A stretch of 64,000 nt of DNA from Fidelibacterota bacterium (GTDB lineage Bacteria > Fidelibacterota > UBA8477 > JABMPR01): positions 23,678-87,677 of the forward strand of contig JABMQQ010000151.1 of NCBI GenBank assembly GCA_013202495.1. The letters run 5' to 3'. Within the stretch, counting starts at the first letter, position 1. Each line of letters begins with the position of its first letter. A program made the position numbers and the translations under genes. Below, piece after piece: positions 29,395 through 38,893 of the stretch. Below the pieces are notes generated by a model. It was not told the DNA's origin. It worked only from the letters and a program-made list of their open reading frames with translations, and did not search any database.

Positions 29395-30828
29395 TTAAGA
29401 ACTCTCCTCTGAGGAAGTGGCAAAGCCCTTGCGCTCCATTTTTCCCCAGCCCTGTACCTTCCGAAGTGCGGATATAAAACCATGGATACGCCAGTAGATG
29501 GTGAGTTGGCGATACCCAAAATTTTCAATAATGGCCAGGAAAAATAACTGAAACAGATCTCGGGTACGTGGATATCTGCGGAAAGTGAGTTCCTCCAGTG
29601 CAACTGAGAATAGGGATAAAGCCACACCAAATATGAAGGCTACCACAAAAAATGCCGCGATGTAGGAGTAGGAAATAGATCCCCAGATGATGGCAATCAG
29701 GAAGGTAAAATACCCTGGCAATTCTATGGCAGGTCCCAACATCTCCAGAAAATAAAAATAAGGGAAAGCGAACATCCCGATACGTCCGTACTTTGGGTTA
29801 AACAACATGACCCTGTGACGAGAGAGAACCTCGAATAAACCTCGCTGCCAACGATCTCGTTGACCTCCCAAGACTTTAGTAGACTCCGGACATTCAGTCC
29901 AGGCAACAGGATCGGGTACAAATGAAATGGTATAGGGTAGCTTCCGTTCAAGATGATAGCGGTGAAGTTTGACCACCAATTCCATGTCCTCACCTACTGT
30001 ATCATGAGCATATCCACCCACAGCAACCACTGCAGATCGCTTAAACATACCAAATGCTCCTGAGATAATCAAAGTAGCCTGCAAAGCACTCCAACCCATA
30101 CGGCCCGAGAGAAATGCCCTGAGATATTCTAATACCTGAAATTTTGCCAAGATATTTTTGGGCAATCTAATTTCTGTGAGGGTACCGCCCTCGAGGGTAC
30201 AGTCGTTGACGATTCTTATAATCCCACCGGCAGCAACAGTATGAGCATCCTCCAGAAAGGGCCTCACAATACGGATAAGAGCATCCCTTTCCAGAATACT
30301 GTCAGCGTCCATGGCGCAAAAGAGCGGAGTGCGACAATAATTCAAACCCACATTCAGGGCGTCGGCCTTGCCACCATTTTCTTTATCTATGACCCATAGA
30401 TTGGGTTGGTATTCACTACGATAAATGCCTCGGACCGCAGCAGCGGGGATTTCTGCGACCTTATAGCGAGCAGTTGGTTTCAAATCGAAGGCTTTGGTAA
30501 GCCGCTCCATGGTGGAATCCTTTGAGCCATCATTAATGACCAACACTTCATACTCTGGGTAATTCAGAGCAAGCAGGGCACGAATGGACTCAACACAGGT
30601 AGCCTCTTCATTATAGGCGGGGGCAAAGAGGGTGACGGGTGGCACTCCAGCTTTGGCGATGAGGGATTGGAGGTCGACAGCTTCCATGCGTCGGGCGTAT
30701 TTTCTTAGCGCAAAGAAGGCAAAAATGGTAGTAAGTAAATAAAAGAAGTTCAGCGATAGGAAATAGCCCAGGACAATATAGTTAAAGCCCTCTAGCAGCA
30801 TCTCCAACAGACGTACAAAAATGGTCAT
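29395..30828 (-). CDS. Family 2 membrane glycosyltransferase (processive exopolysaccharide synthase-like)
   Basis: TLFAPAYNEEATCVESIRALL, VINDGSKDST, CAMDADSILE, GEDMELVVKLHR and QRDRWQRGLFE motifs; C-terminal TM helices. Confidence 0.9.
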   Translation of the reverse strand: MTIFVRLLEMLLEGFNYIVLGYFLSLNFFYLLTTIFAFFALRKYARRMEAVDLQSLIAKAGVPPVTLFAPAYNEEATCVESIRALLALNYPEYEVLVINDGSKDSTMERLTKAFDLKPTARYKVAEIPAAAVRGIYRSEYQPNLWVIDKENGGKADALNVGLNYCRTPLFCAMDADSILERDALIRIVRPFLEDAHTVAAGGIIRIVNDCTLEGGTLTEIRLPKNILAKFQVLEYLRAFLSGRMGWSALQATLIISGAFGMFKRSAVVAVGGYAHDTVGEDMELVVKLHRYHLERKLPYTISFVPDPVAWTECPESTKVLGGQRDRWQRGLFEVLSRHRVMLFNPKYGRIGMFAFPYFYFLEMLGPAIELPGYFTFLIAIIWGSISYSYIAAFFVVAFIFGVALSLFSVALEELTFRRYPRTRDLFQLFFLAIIENFGYRQLTIYWRIHGFISALRKVQGWGKMERKGFATSSEESS

Positions 30829-31991
30829 AAGCCATGTACCTCGGTGAGAATTTGCTGAGCAATGGATGCCCTTACATGATCCGATCGTGCAATTTTTTCC
30901 AGCACTTCAGTACTATTGGACTGATATAGAGCTCTGGCAGCTTGCAAAGCAACCCAGCTTGAGGGGTCATCCAGGCCGGCCAGCAGCACAGAAGCATCTT
31001 CCTTTGACCCAACTGATCCAAGTGCAGAAAAGGCATGAATCCGTATGATCTCTATAGGAGAGTTAACCAGACTTAACAAGAGTGGACGAAACCGTGGTGT
31101 ACCCATATCTCGCAATAATTTTAAACAGGTCGCGCTAAGTTCAGGGTCATCTCCAGCCTCAAGAACCTGTGCTGCTGTATCGGGTGCTGCAAGATCGCCT
31201 ATCTTCCGTAAGGATTCTGCTGCTGCGATACGTACCCGTACTGAAGCCTCGCGATTGAGGAGTTCCTCCCGGAGGCGGGGGGCAATAGCTGGCCCCATTT
31301 CTGACAACATTGAGGCCAGGAAATTCATACTCCATTCATCAAAGTGGGACAATTCCGGAAGTATCAGGTTGATGTGTTCTGGATAATCCACGTGAGCTAA
31401 AATTCGCGCGGCAGCCATTTTTACTATGGGAGCGTCTTCCTTTAGAGAATGTATAATGGGATCTATAAATTCCGGAAACCCCAGGGTTGCCAGAATATTG
31501 ATATTTCGGGCGCGTAGTTCAGGATATCCCCGTTTTAAATTTTTTGCGATAATTGCTAAGTAGGGTTGGGCCAGGTCCTTGATAATCTGAAGCTCCTGCC
31601 CCCTCAATCTTGATGCAAATCGATAAAGATATTGGACAAAAAATAGTCTGTCTCTCCCCTTTATAATCATGCTGGGGGTTTCATCTTCATCAATGGAAAG
31701 AATTTCCATGATTTGACCTTCCCAGCTCCGTTCAAGTCGAGAGTACCTCTTGGAAGCCAGATTGTTCTTCGCTCTTAATAAAACCACACCTATAGCAATT
31801 ATGATTGTGAGCACAAACAGGAACACGACCGTAAGGATGAGTAATTGTAGGGCTAAATCAAGCCGGGGTAAGGTCTCGAAATATGAAAAGAATCTCTCAC
31901 CCTGTGACTTCAGGAAGGACAGAGCCCCTCTCAAATAATCGAGTATACGATCAAAATTCAAAGTGGACCCTGAGCTGAGCAAGGAGTTCAA
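30825..31991 (-). CDS. Membrane-anchored HEAT-repeat protein
   Basis: N-terminal TM helix; repeated helices such as DAPIVKMAAARILAHVDYPEH and ASVRVRIAAAESLRKIGD. Confidence 0.8.
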   Translation of the reverse strand: MNSLLSSGSTLNFDRILDYLRGALSFLKSQGERFFSYFETLPRLDLALQLLILTVVFLFVLTIIIAIGVVLLRAKNNLASKRYSRLERSWEGQIMEILSIDEDETPSMIIKGRDRLFFVQYLYRFASRLRGQELQIIKDLAQPYLAIIAKNLKRGYPELRARNINILATLGFPEFIDPIIHSLKEDAPIVKMAAARILAHVDYPEHINLILPELSHFDEWSMNFLASMLSEMGPAIAPRLREELLNREASVRVRIAAAESLRKIGDLAAPDTAAQVLEAGDDPELSATCLKLLRDMGTPRFRPLLLSLVNSPIEIIRIHAFSALGSVGSKEDASVLLAGLDDPSSWVALQAARALYQSNSTEVLEKIARSDHVRASIAQQILTEVHGL

Positions 31992-32322
31992 ACGGGTTAA
32001 ATGGCTTTCTCAATACAGCTTTTGCACCCAGATCTAGCCATTTATCGATGAGTTCCTTATCATCCCTGGCGCTGAGCATTACAATTTCAGCCTGTTGTGG
32101 AGAGGTCGAGTGCTTGAACTCCTGTAATAATTCCTCACCGTTGCTATCTGGCAATCGATAATCCAGGATGATGCCATCAAATTGTTGATTTCTGAGGATT
32201 TCACGTGCGGAGGCGCCATCTGCAGCTTCTTCGAGACTCAAACCTTCCACAGTGGAAAGGATTGAATGAAGGATGAATCGGATATCATCATCATCGTCTA
32301 TAATGAGCAGGTTAAAACTCAT
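31951..32322 (-). CDS. Single-domain response regulator (REC)
   Basis: LLIIDDDDDIRFIL...GIILDYRLPDSNG...VLRKPFNPFEL. Confidence 0.9.
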   Translation of the reverse strand: MSFNLLIIDDDDDIRFILHSILSTVEGLSLEEAADGASAREILRNQQFDGIILDYRLPDSNGEELLQEFKHSTSPQQAEIVMLSARDDKELIDKWLDLGAKAVLRKPFNPFELLAQLRVHFEF

Positions 32323-33851
32323 TTTAAAAGTCGTCGGATCCTGGCTAACAATTCCATAGGGCTAAATGGTTTCAGGACATAGTCATTTGCACCAAGTTGA
32401 AGTCCTCGTGAGATGTCCTGTTCACTTCCCATGGATGTCAACATAATAACGGGAGTCTTTTGATTCATTGAATCAGCCCGAGTTCTCTGGAGCAATTCAA
32501 ATCCTTCCATCCCTGGCATCTTCACATCAAATATGGCCAGATCATACTTTGATTTCCTGGCAGCTTCAAGCGCGGCATCGCCACGATCAAAGTGATCAAT
32601 TTCAAAACCATCCTTGCGTAACCGATGAAGCACAAACTCCGCTGTCAATTCATCATCCTCTGCCAAAAGTATTTTTAATGATCTTGTTCCAACATCATCA
32701 TTTGATGCCACGATACAATTTCTTCCAGCAGCTTTCGCATTAAAAAGCAATGCATCTGCCTGGGACAATGCCTGGTTCAGATCTTCACCTTCCTTAATCT
32801 GATAAACACCCCCGGAATATGTGAGTTTGATGGTTTTACCACTATTTGTGCTCATGGGATGTTGATTCAGATGTATCAACGCCTTGCTTAATGCTGTTTT
32901 TCCTTCCAGTTCTGTGGTTGAAGGAAGTAATAATGCGAATTCCTCTCCTCCCCAACGAGCCACAAAATCAGATTTCCTCAATTGTTCTCGAAGCTGATTG
33001 GCAACATAGCGCAATGCTTCATCACCAACCAGATGACCATATCCGTCATTTATACTTTTAAAATCGTCTATATCCAGCATGGCTAGACACAAATGCGTTT
33101 TCTCACGGAGAGATAACTTGCTTAGCGCCTCAAAATTTTCGGTAAAAGCAGCTCGGTTTGGAAGATTGGTGAGATGATCATAACGCGTTTCTTTTTCAAG
33201 ATTTCTGCTGCGCTGGAGTGTCACTGCCACCCGGGTTGTCAGGAGGGCTGGATCCAGTGGTTTTTCAAAATAATCATCTGCTCCCAGAGCAAAACATTCT
33301 GCCTTAATCTGGGGGCTATCTTTGGCTGATAGCACCAGAACAGGCAAACTTGCCGTCCGATGATCTCCACGGAGTTTGATAAGGAAGTTGCGACCATCGA
33401 TATCGGGTAACACCAGATCAAGGATCATCAATTGGAAGTCTTCCTCAGCTAAAACGTCAATACCTTTTTGGGCTGTTTCCACTGTGGTTACTGCGTAGCC
33501 CTGCTTCTCAAGAATGACCTTCAACATCAATCGGATCTCATCGGAATCATCTACAACCAGGATGTGTTCACGTTCTGGACGGTTTTCTCCGTATAGGCCC
33601 TGGAGATGTTCTATGAGCCGATCCAATGTTTCAGCCAACTCATCATCAGGCGCATCCTCTGTTGCAGCGGATAGCTCACTTATTTCAGGGAAGCCATAGG
33701 TTCCTCCTGAACCGCGAAGGGAATGAACAAGGCGACGAATGGAGATGGCAGACTCTTCAAAATTCCTTGAGAGCCCTTTTCCAGCCGCCAGCAGCGCCTC
33801 AATACTGGGACCTAATTTCTGAAGATAGATTTTTTGAAATTCTTGTTTCAA
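32319..33851 (-). CDS. Hpt-REC-GGDEF-REC diguanylate cyclase
   Basis: Hpt-like SIRRLVHSLRGSGGTYGF; REC LMILDLVLPDIDG; RKSDFVARWGGEEFALLLPS (GGEEF with RxxD I-site); C-terminal REC LAIFDVKMPGMEG. Confidence 0.9.
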   Translation of the reverse strand: MKQEFQKIYLQKLGPSIEALLAAGKGLSRNFEESAISIRRLVHSLRGSGGTYGFPEISELSAATEDAPDDELAETLDRLIEHLQGLYGENRPEREHILVVDDSDEIRLMLKVILEKQGYAVTTVETAQKGIDVLAEEDFQLMILDLVLPDIDGRNFLIKLRGDHRTASLPVLVLSAKDSPQIKAECFALGADDYFEKPLDPALLTTRVAVTLQRSRNLEKETRYDHLTNLPNRAAFTENFEALSKLSLREKTHLCLAMLDIDDFKSINDGYGHLVGDEALRYVANQLREQLRKSDFVARWGGEEFALLLPSTTELEGKTALSKALIHLNQHPMSTNSGKTIKLTYSGGVYQIKEGEDLNQALSQADALLFNAKAAGRNCIVASNDDVGTRSLKILLAEDDELTAEFVLHRLRKDGFEIDHFDRGDAALEAARKSKYDLAIFDVKMPGMEGFELLQRTRADSMNQKTPVIMLTSMGSEQDISRGLQLGANDYVLKPFSPMELLARIRRLLK

Positions 33852-36800
33852 TTCATTTTTTCCGAAAACAAAGTGAGCATCTGATGTCGCAGCTCATTTT
33901 CAAAGTCCTGATCTTTTTTAATGATGATAATCCCATCATTCTTTATAGATAGTTCTTCTTGAGGCAGCATGGATTTACCCGTAATGATAATAATTTGAGG
34001 CTTTTCGGGGATCGTGTTCTCTTTCAGATTCTCAAGAAATTTCATGCCATCCATTACCGGCATTTTCAGATCCAGAAGAATCAAATCCGGGGTATAGTCC
34101 TCCATGAGATGAAGTGCCTCTTTGCCATCCCCTGCTGTTCTTAGCTCAAGGTGGAGATCTGACAAATATTCAGAGATAACATGGCGCATATCTGGATCAT
34201 CTTCAACCAATAAAACACAACAGGGGGCTTTTTGAATATTCCTTCTAATGGCCCAGACAAAGTCATGCTGGTTTACTGGTTTTTGGACAAAATCTGTGGC
34301 TCCTGGTAATTTCCCTCGATTTTCACGGGCAACAATACTCACTACGACCACGGGTATGTCAGTATATTCCTCTTCAGCCCGCAATGCTGCCAGAAAAATA
34401 TCCCCTGTCTCATCGGGCATTCTAAGATCTAGCGTAATGATATCTGGTTTTTTGCGTTTCACGCAGGCCATGGCTTCGGCTGTCGAATTTGCCAATTCCA
34501 ATTCACATCCTGTATCTTTGAGATAGTGAGACAACAGTGTCAATGAATCAGGATCATCATCAACCAATAAAATATGTTTCCCCTCAAAACTTTTATCACT
34601 AACACTCCCTGCAGGGCGCATCGTTGCTCGCGTAGTCTGACGAACCGTCTCTTCTTCCCTTACAACAGGATCGCTAACAGGAATTGATATGATAAATGTG
34701 GATCCTTGCCCTAATTCACTGGTTACAGCTATGGTGTAGCCCATCAATTCGCAAAAGGAGCGACTGATGGATAGTCCCAGACCTGTCCCACCGAATTTAC
34801 GCTGTGTGCTGGAGTCGACCTGTTCGAACTCATCAAAAATATGTTTGATGCGATCCTCAGGTATCCCAATTCCAGAATCGGATACATGAATAGCTGTAGG
34901 CCGATGTGTTTCTGGATGGGTAACCACTTTGACAGTTACAGCCCCCTCTTCAGTAAATTTTATGGCATTGGAGAGTAAATTTAAAAGGACCTGTTTCAGC
35001 TTCCCTGGATCGGTCTGAATCTCAATTATTTTCTCCGGTAGTTCAGTCTCAAGATTCACAGTCTTATGCGCGACCTGACTTTCAACCTGATCTATGAGCT
35101 CCTGGATTAGCTCACCTACATTTAGAGTGACAATTTCTAGATCCATACTGCCTGCCTCAACTTTGGACAGATCCAGAATATCATTGATCAATCCCAGCAG
35201 GTGCTTGCCATTGGCCTGAATACGCTCGAGGTAAATAATTTCCTTCTCCTCCAGCTTAGAGTCATTATTTCGAAGGATAATATTTGAGAAACCAATTACA
35301 GAATTGAGGGGCGTTCTTAACTCATGGCTCATATTCGTTAAAAATTCGCTCTTAGTCTGGTTGGCAGCTTCAGCCACAGATTTCGCGAGTCGCAGAGCTT
35401 CTTCTCCGCGCTTGCGTTGGGTAATATCCAGGGCGATTCCCAGAAACCCTGTAATTTCTCCTGAGGTATCGTAGGTCGCTGTTACTGCCGAATCAACTGT
35501 GAGCTGGCTACCATCCTTACGAATATAGGTCCATTCTTTTTCTGCATATCCGCCCAGCCGAGCTAAAGCTACATAGGTGTCAAAACCTTCTACAGGTCTC
35601 CCAAGTTCCTCACTCAATTCTTTTGATCGCTGTTGGACCTCAGAATCCAGATGAAACACATCTGATTCCTGTCCGATGATCTCTTCGCTGCTATATCCCA
35701 GCATACGCTCTGCACCGGGATTAAAAATGGTGATTTTTCCATCAAGGTTGGTAGCAATTATACTTACCTGGGTGGCTGAATTGAAAACGCTTTTCAGCTG
35801 AAGATGGGTATTGGCCAATTCCTCAGTGGCCTTCTTCATCTTGGTAATATCCCTGAAAGTCCCGGTAAAAAAGTGAGTCCCCTCCATGTTGATCTCATTG
35901 ACACCAAGATCCAGATACACCTTTTTTCCATCTTTCCTTCGACCCATGACTTCTCGAGATTCACCAATTTGTTTACGGGGACGACCTTCGCGATAATCTT
36001 TTAAATAACCATCATGTTCAACAGATTCAGGCGGTCCCATGAGCATTTTTATGTTTTTACCCAGAACTTCTTTGCTGGTAAATCCAAATATCTGTTGGGC
36101 AGCATCGTTGTAGCTTTCTATGGTACCCAGAGCATCCATGGTGATCACACCCACCACAGCAGACTGAACCACTGCCCGAAATTTTTCCTCACTTCTTTGC
36201 AGTTCTCTTGTAGCTTTTTCCTGCTCCAGAACCCGACTTACCCATTGTCCCATGAGGCGCACAAAATCATGATCTGCATCAGTAAATGGAATCTGACGAG
36301 CCTCAGAACGTGAGAAATTCAATGTTCCAAAAGGTTCTCCATTCACTTTTATGGGTACCCCGATATAGGATTCAAGATTGAAAGCAGCGTAACAAGGGTG
36401 TGATGAATATTCAGAGGCTTTCATCTCATCGATGGCGATAATATCCTTGGCAACCAGGGCGATGCTACAATAGGTATCTCCCAGATCAAAGATCTTCCCT
36501 TGTCTCAGACCTGAAGATTCAGGAAAAAAGTGCAGCACCTTGTATTCCTCTTCCCGAATCTGACTGATAATACCAAGATCCATACCCAGATTATCTATCC
36601 CTGCTTTCAAGGTTGCTTCGAGCTGTTCATCAGTTGAAAGATTAGAGCTGGCCGACAATTCATATAGTAGTCGCACCCGTCTTTGTTGTTCATCCAGCGA
36701 AGTATTTAGTTTTTGAAGGTTTTCCTCAAATTCAATCCGCTCAGAGATATCTCTACTAATTGACAATATGCGTGGTTCTTCATCCTCAGTAGGGGTGTAA

Positions 36801-37423
36801 ATGCGTGTTGATGATTCCAGCCAGATGTAATAGCCATCCTTATGTTTAAACTGATAAGTAACTGGTATGGGATCATCAGAGTCAAGAATTCGGCTATGTT
36901 CTTGTTGAATGAATTCTAATTGCTCGGGATCTACAAAATCATAGATGGAATGTCCAATGAGTTCATCAGGCTCGTACCCAACAATTGAAACGGATGCCGG
37001 GGTAACGAAGCTGAAGCTGCCATCTAACTCGTGTTCAGCGAGCATATCACTGGCATTCTCGGTGAGGTGACGATAGCGGCGTTCACTGGTTTTAATCCTT
37101 ACCAGATACTTTTCCCTAGAAGCAACAACGGTGGGCGCCCATAGCAAGAGACCGACTAAAAGAAGAACCAATCCCATGGCATATGCTGCAAAATACTTTA
37201 CCCCGATTTGAATCAGGGGTGAATTGAGTGAATCGGCTAAAGGACTGTGGGCAAAACTATCGAAATATTCAATACTTGCTCCGATAAACAGCAGGGAAAA
37301 AGCGCTGATGATGACATACCAGCCTCTTTGGACGTGGAGACGAAAACGTTCACCCAGTATGACTAGAAAAACCAGAAGTGCAAGCGCCGCGAATAGAAAT
37401 AGCAGCTCGGCCAGCATCAACAT
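33848..37423 (-). CDS. Hybrid sensor histidine kinase (TM, PAS, GAF, PAS, PAS, HisKA, HATPase, REC, REC)
   Basis: H-box SEFLTNMSHELRTPLNSVIGF; NLLSNAIKF, GTGLGLSIS; two REC domains with phospho-Asp motifs TLDLRMP and LLDLKMP. Confidence 0.93.
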   Translation of the reverse strand: MLMLAELLFLFAALALLVFLVILGERFRLHVQRGWYVIISAFSLLFIGASIEYFDSFAHSPLADSLNSPLIQIGVKYFAAYAMGLVLLLVGLLLWAPTVVASREKYLVRIKTSERRYRHLTENASDMLAEHELDGSFSFVTPASVSIVGYEPDELIGHSIYDFVDPEQLEFIQQEHSRILDSDDPIPVTYQFKHKDGYYIWLESSTRIYTPTEDEEPRILSISRDISERIEFEENLQKLNTSLDEQQRRVRLLYELSASSNLSTDEQLEATLKAGIDNLGMDLGIISQIREEEYKVLHFFPESSGLRQGKIFDLGDTYCSIALVAKDIIAIDEMKASEYSSHPCYAAFNLESYIGVPIKVNGEPFGTLNFSRSEARQIPFTDADHDFVRLMGQWVSRVLEQEKATRELQRSEEKFRAVVQSAVVGVITMDALGTIESYNDAAQQIFGFTSKEVLGKNIKMLMGPPESVEHDGYLKDYREGRPRKQIGESREVMGRRKDGKKVYLDLGVNEINMEGTHFFTGTFRDITKMKKATEELANTHLQLKSVFNSATQVSIIATNLDGKITIFNPGAERMLGYSSEEIIGQESDVFHLDSEVQQRSKELSEELGRPVEGFDTYVALARLGGYAEKEWTYIRKDGSQLTVDSAVTATYDTSGEITGFLGIALDITQRKRGEEALRLAKSVAEAANQTKSEFLTNMSHELRTPLNSVIGFSNIILRNNDSKLEEKEIIYLERIQANGKHLLGLINDILDLSKVEAGSMDLEIVTLNVGELIQELIDQVESQVAHKTVNLETELPEKIIEIQTDPGKLKQVLLNLLSNAIKFTEEGAVTVKVVTHPETHRPTAIHVSDSGIGIPEDRIKHIFDEFEQVDSSTQRKFGGTGLGLSISRSFCELMGYTIAVTSELGQGSTFIISIPVSDPVVREEETVRQTTRATMRPAGSVSDKSFEGKHILLVDDDPDSLTLLSHYLKDTGCELELANSTAEAMACVKRKKPDIITLDLRMPDETGDIFLAALRAEEEYTDIPVVVVSIVARENRGKLPGATDFVQKPVNQHDFVWAIRRNIQKAPCCVLLVEDDPDMRHVISEYLSDLHLELRTAGDGKEALHLMEDYTPDLILLDLKMPVMDGMKFLENLKENTIPEKPQIIIITGKSMLPQEELSIKNDGIIIIKKDQDFENELRHQMLTLFSEKMN

Positions 37424-37439
37424 AGAGAAGGGGTCTCCC

Positions 37440-37811
37440 TTAATGGACCTGGTCGATCATGCGTTCAACCATTTCAATAAGTGCGTTGAAGTCTACAATG
37501 GGTTTTGTAAAATATTCATCAAAACCCTTTTCCATGTATTTTTCTCTATCACCCACCATAGCGTGAGCAGTCAGGGCAATAACAGGCAGATGTTTTAAAT
37601 TATCATCTATGCGCATAGATTCCAGTACGGCGACACCATCCATACGCGGGAGAGAAATATCCAGTAAAACCAGCTCAACCTTCGCATCGGGCAATCCCGC
37701 CAGGGCATCTATCCCATTTTCATAACTAACAATCTCATATAGTGAACCAAGGATGGCTTCTGCCAGCATGAGATTATCAGGATTGTCCTCTACGATAGCT
37801 ATGCGTCTCAT
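37440..37811 (-). CDS. Single-domain response regulator (REC)
   Basis: IAIVEDNPDNLMLAEAIL...VLLDISLPRMDG...YFTKPI. Confidence 0.9.
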   Translation of the reverse strand: MRRIAIVEDNPDNLMLAEAILGSLYEIVSYENGIDALAGLPDAKVELVLLDISLPRMDGVAVLESMRIDDNLKHLPVIALTAHAMVGDREKYMEKGFDEYFTKPIVDFNALIEMVERMIDQVH

Positions 37812-38182
37812 AAACCTTCTAAAGCTCCTTTTAAATATTTCTGAAAGACCTCTTGGGCTGATGACAGATCTGAGAGGAGGTCTGGCATGCTGTCTATTTG
37901 CTCTTCAATCGCAGCAGTTTCCATTAACTTTGAGATATTAGAAACTTTCTTTCCGCCAAGATTTCCGGCACTTGAGATGAGTGAATGCGCCGCATTTTTA
38001 ATCTCTGAGAATGCTTTTGAATCTATGCCTGCTGAAATGTTCTCCAGAAGTTGAGCTCCTCTGATTAAATACATACCTACAAGCTCATTGGCCAACTTTG
38101 ATCCTCCCAGCTCCTGTAAGCGGCGCAGAAACAAGGGGTCAATATCACCAGATTCCGTTGAGTAATTCACTTGATCGTTCAT
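37808..38182 (-). CDS. Histidine phosphotransfer (Hpt) domain protein
   Basis: SEIKNAAHSLISSAGNLGGKKVSNISKLME Hpt motif; 4-nt overlap with REC gene. Confidence 0.8.
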   Translation of the reverse strand: MNDQVNYSTESGDIDPLFLRRLQELGGSKLANELVGMYLIRGAQLLENISAGIDSKAFSEIKNAAHSLISSAGNLGGKKVSNISKLMETAAIEEQIDSMPDLLSDLSSAQEVFQKYLKGALEGL

Positions 38183-38316
38183 AGTTGCACTTTAAAAATC
38201 ATTTCTAGTATTAATGAAAGTAATATACTGTAAAAAATGCTCATACATAATAATAGCATTGATTTAGAGCGAGTTCCAATGGGGGTGATGATTTATATCA
38301 ATCCAACGCAATGATG

Positions 38317-38841
38317 TTAGGGACTATCCATATACTCTGCTAAAATGCTCTGTTTCTCAGCGTTAGACAATTTTTTAAGGGCAATGAGCTCGCGATTCCC
38401 ACCGAGCAGATAGTGTCCGGTCAAATATCCGACAGCCCCTCCAACACTTATTGTTGTAATAAAATTCAAGGGAGTGTCCAGAAATATGGCAAATCTCTCG
38501 CTCAATGTCATCTCTTCAATGGAACCACGTTCCTCGAAAAAAAACCTGACTCCAAGGAAACTTCCAAGCACGACGAGGCAGGGCGTATATCTGTTCTCCC
38601 TACTGAATTCGCGAATCCCAGTGATCTCTACCAGGCTCAAATTTGTCCTAGTATGGACTCCTGGCAGAAAGGGTGCATATTCCACAGAAACATTAAATTC
38701 TGAGACATTCAATACTCTGCAATCTTGAAGGGTTTTGTTATCACCTTAATAAATGGTAAGTGATTGAGCTGAAAGTCTGGCTGGACCAGTGAGACCCAAG
38801 ACAAATGTCAGCATAATAGCAATGGATGATGTTCTATTCAC
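38317..38841 (-). pseudogene. Secreted/membrane hypothetical gene interrupted by a single in-frame TAA
   Basis: GTG at 38841 opens signal peptide (M)NRTSSIAIMLTFVLGLTGPARLSAQSLTIY, TAA at 38746-38748, then the same frame continues GDNKTLQDCRVLNVSEFNVSVEYAPFLPG... to the stop at 38317. Confidence 0.65.
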
Positions 38842-38893
38842 GATAGATCCCCTATTAGCCTGAGCATAATTTGCTCAGCGCTTATAAAAATAT

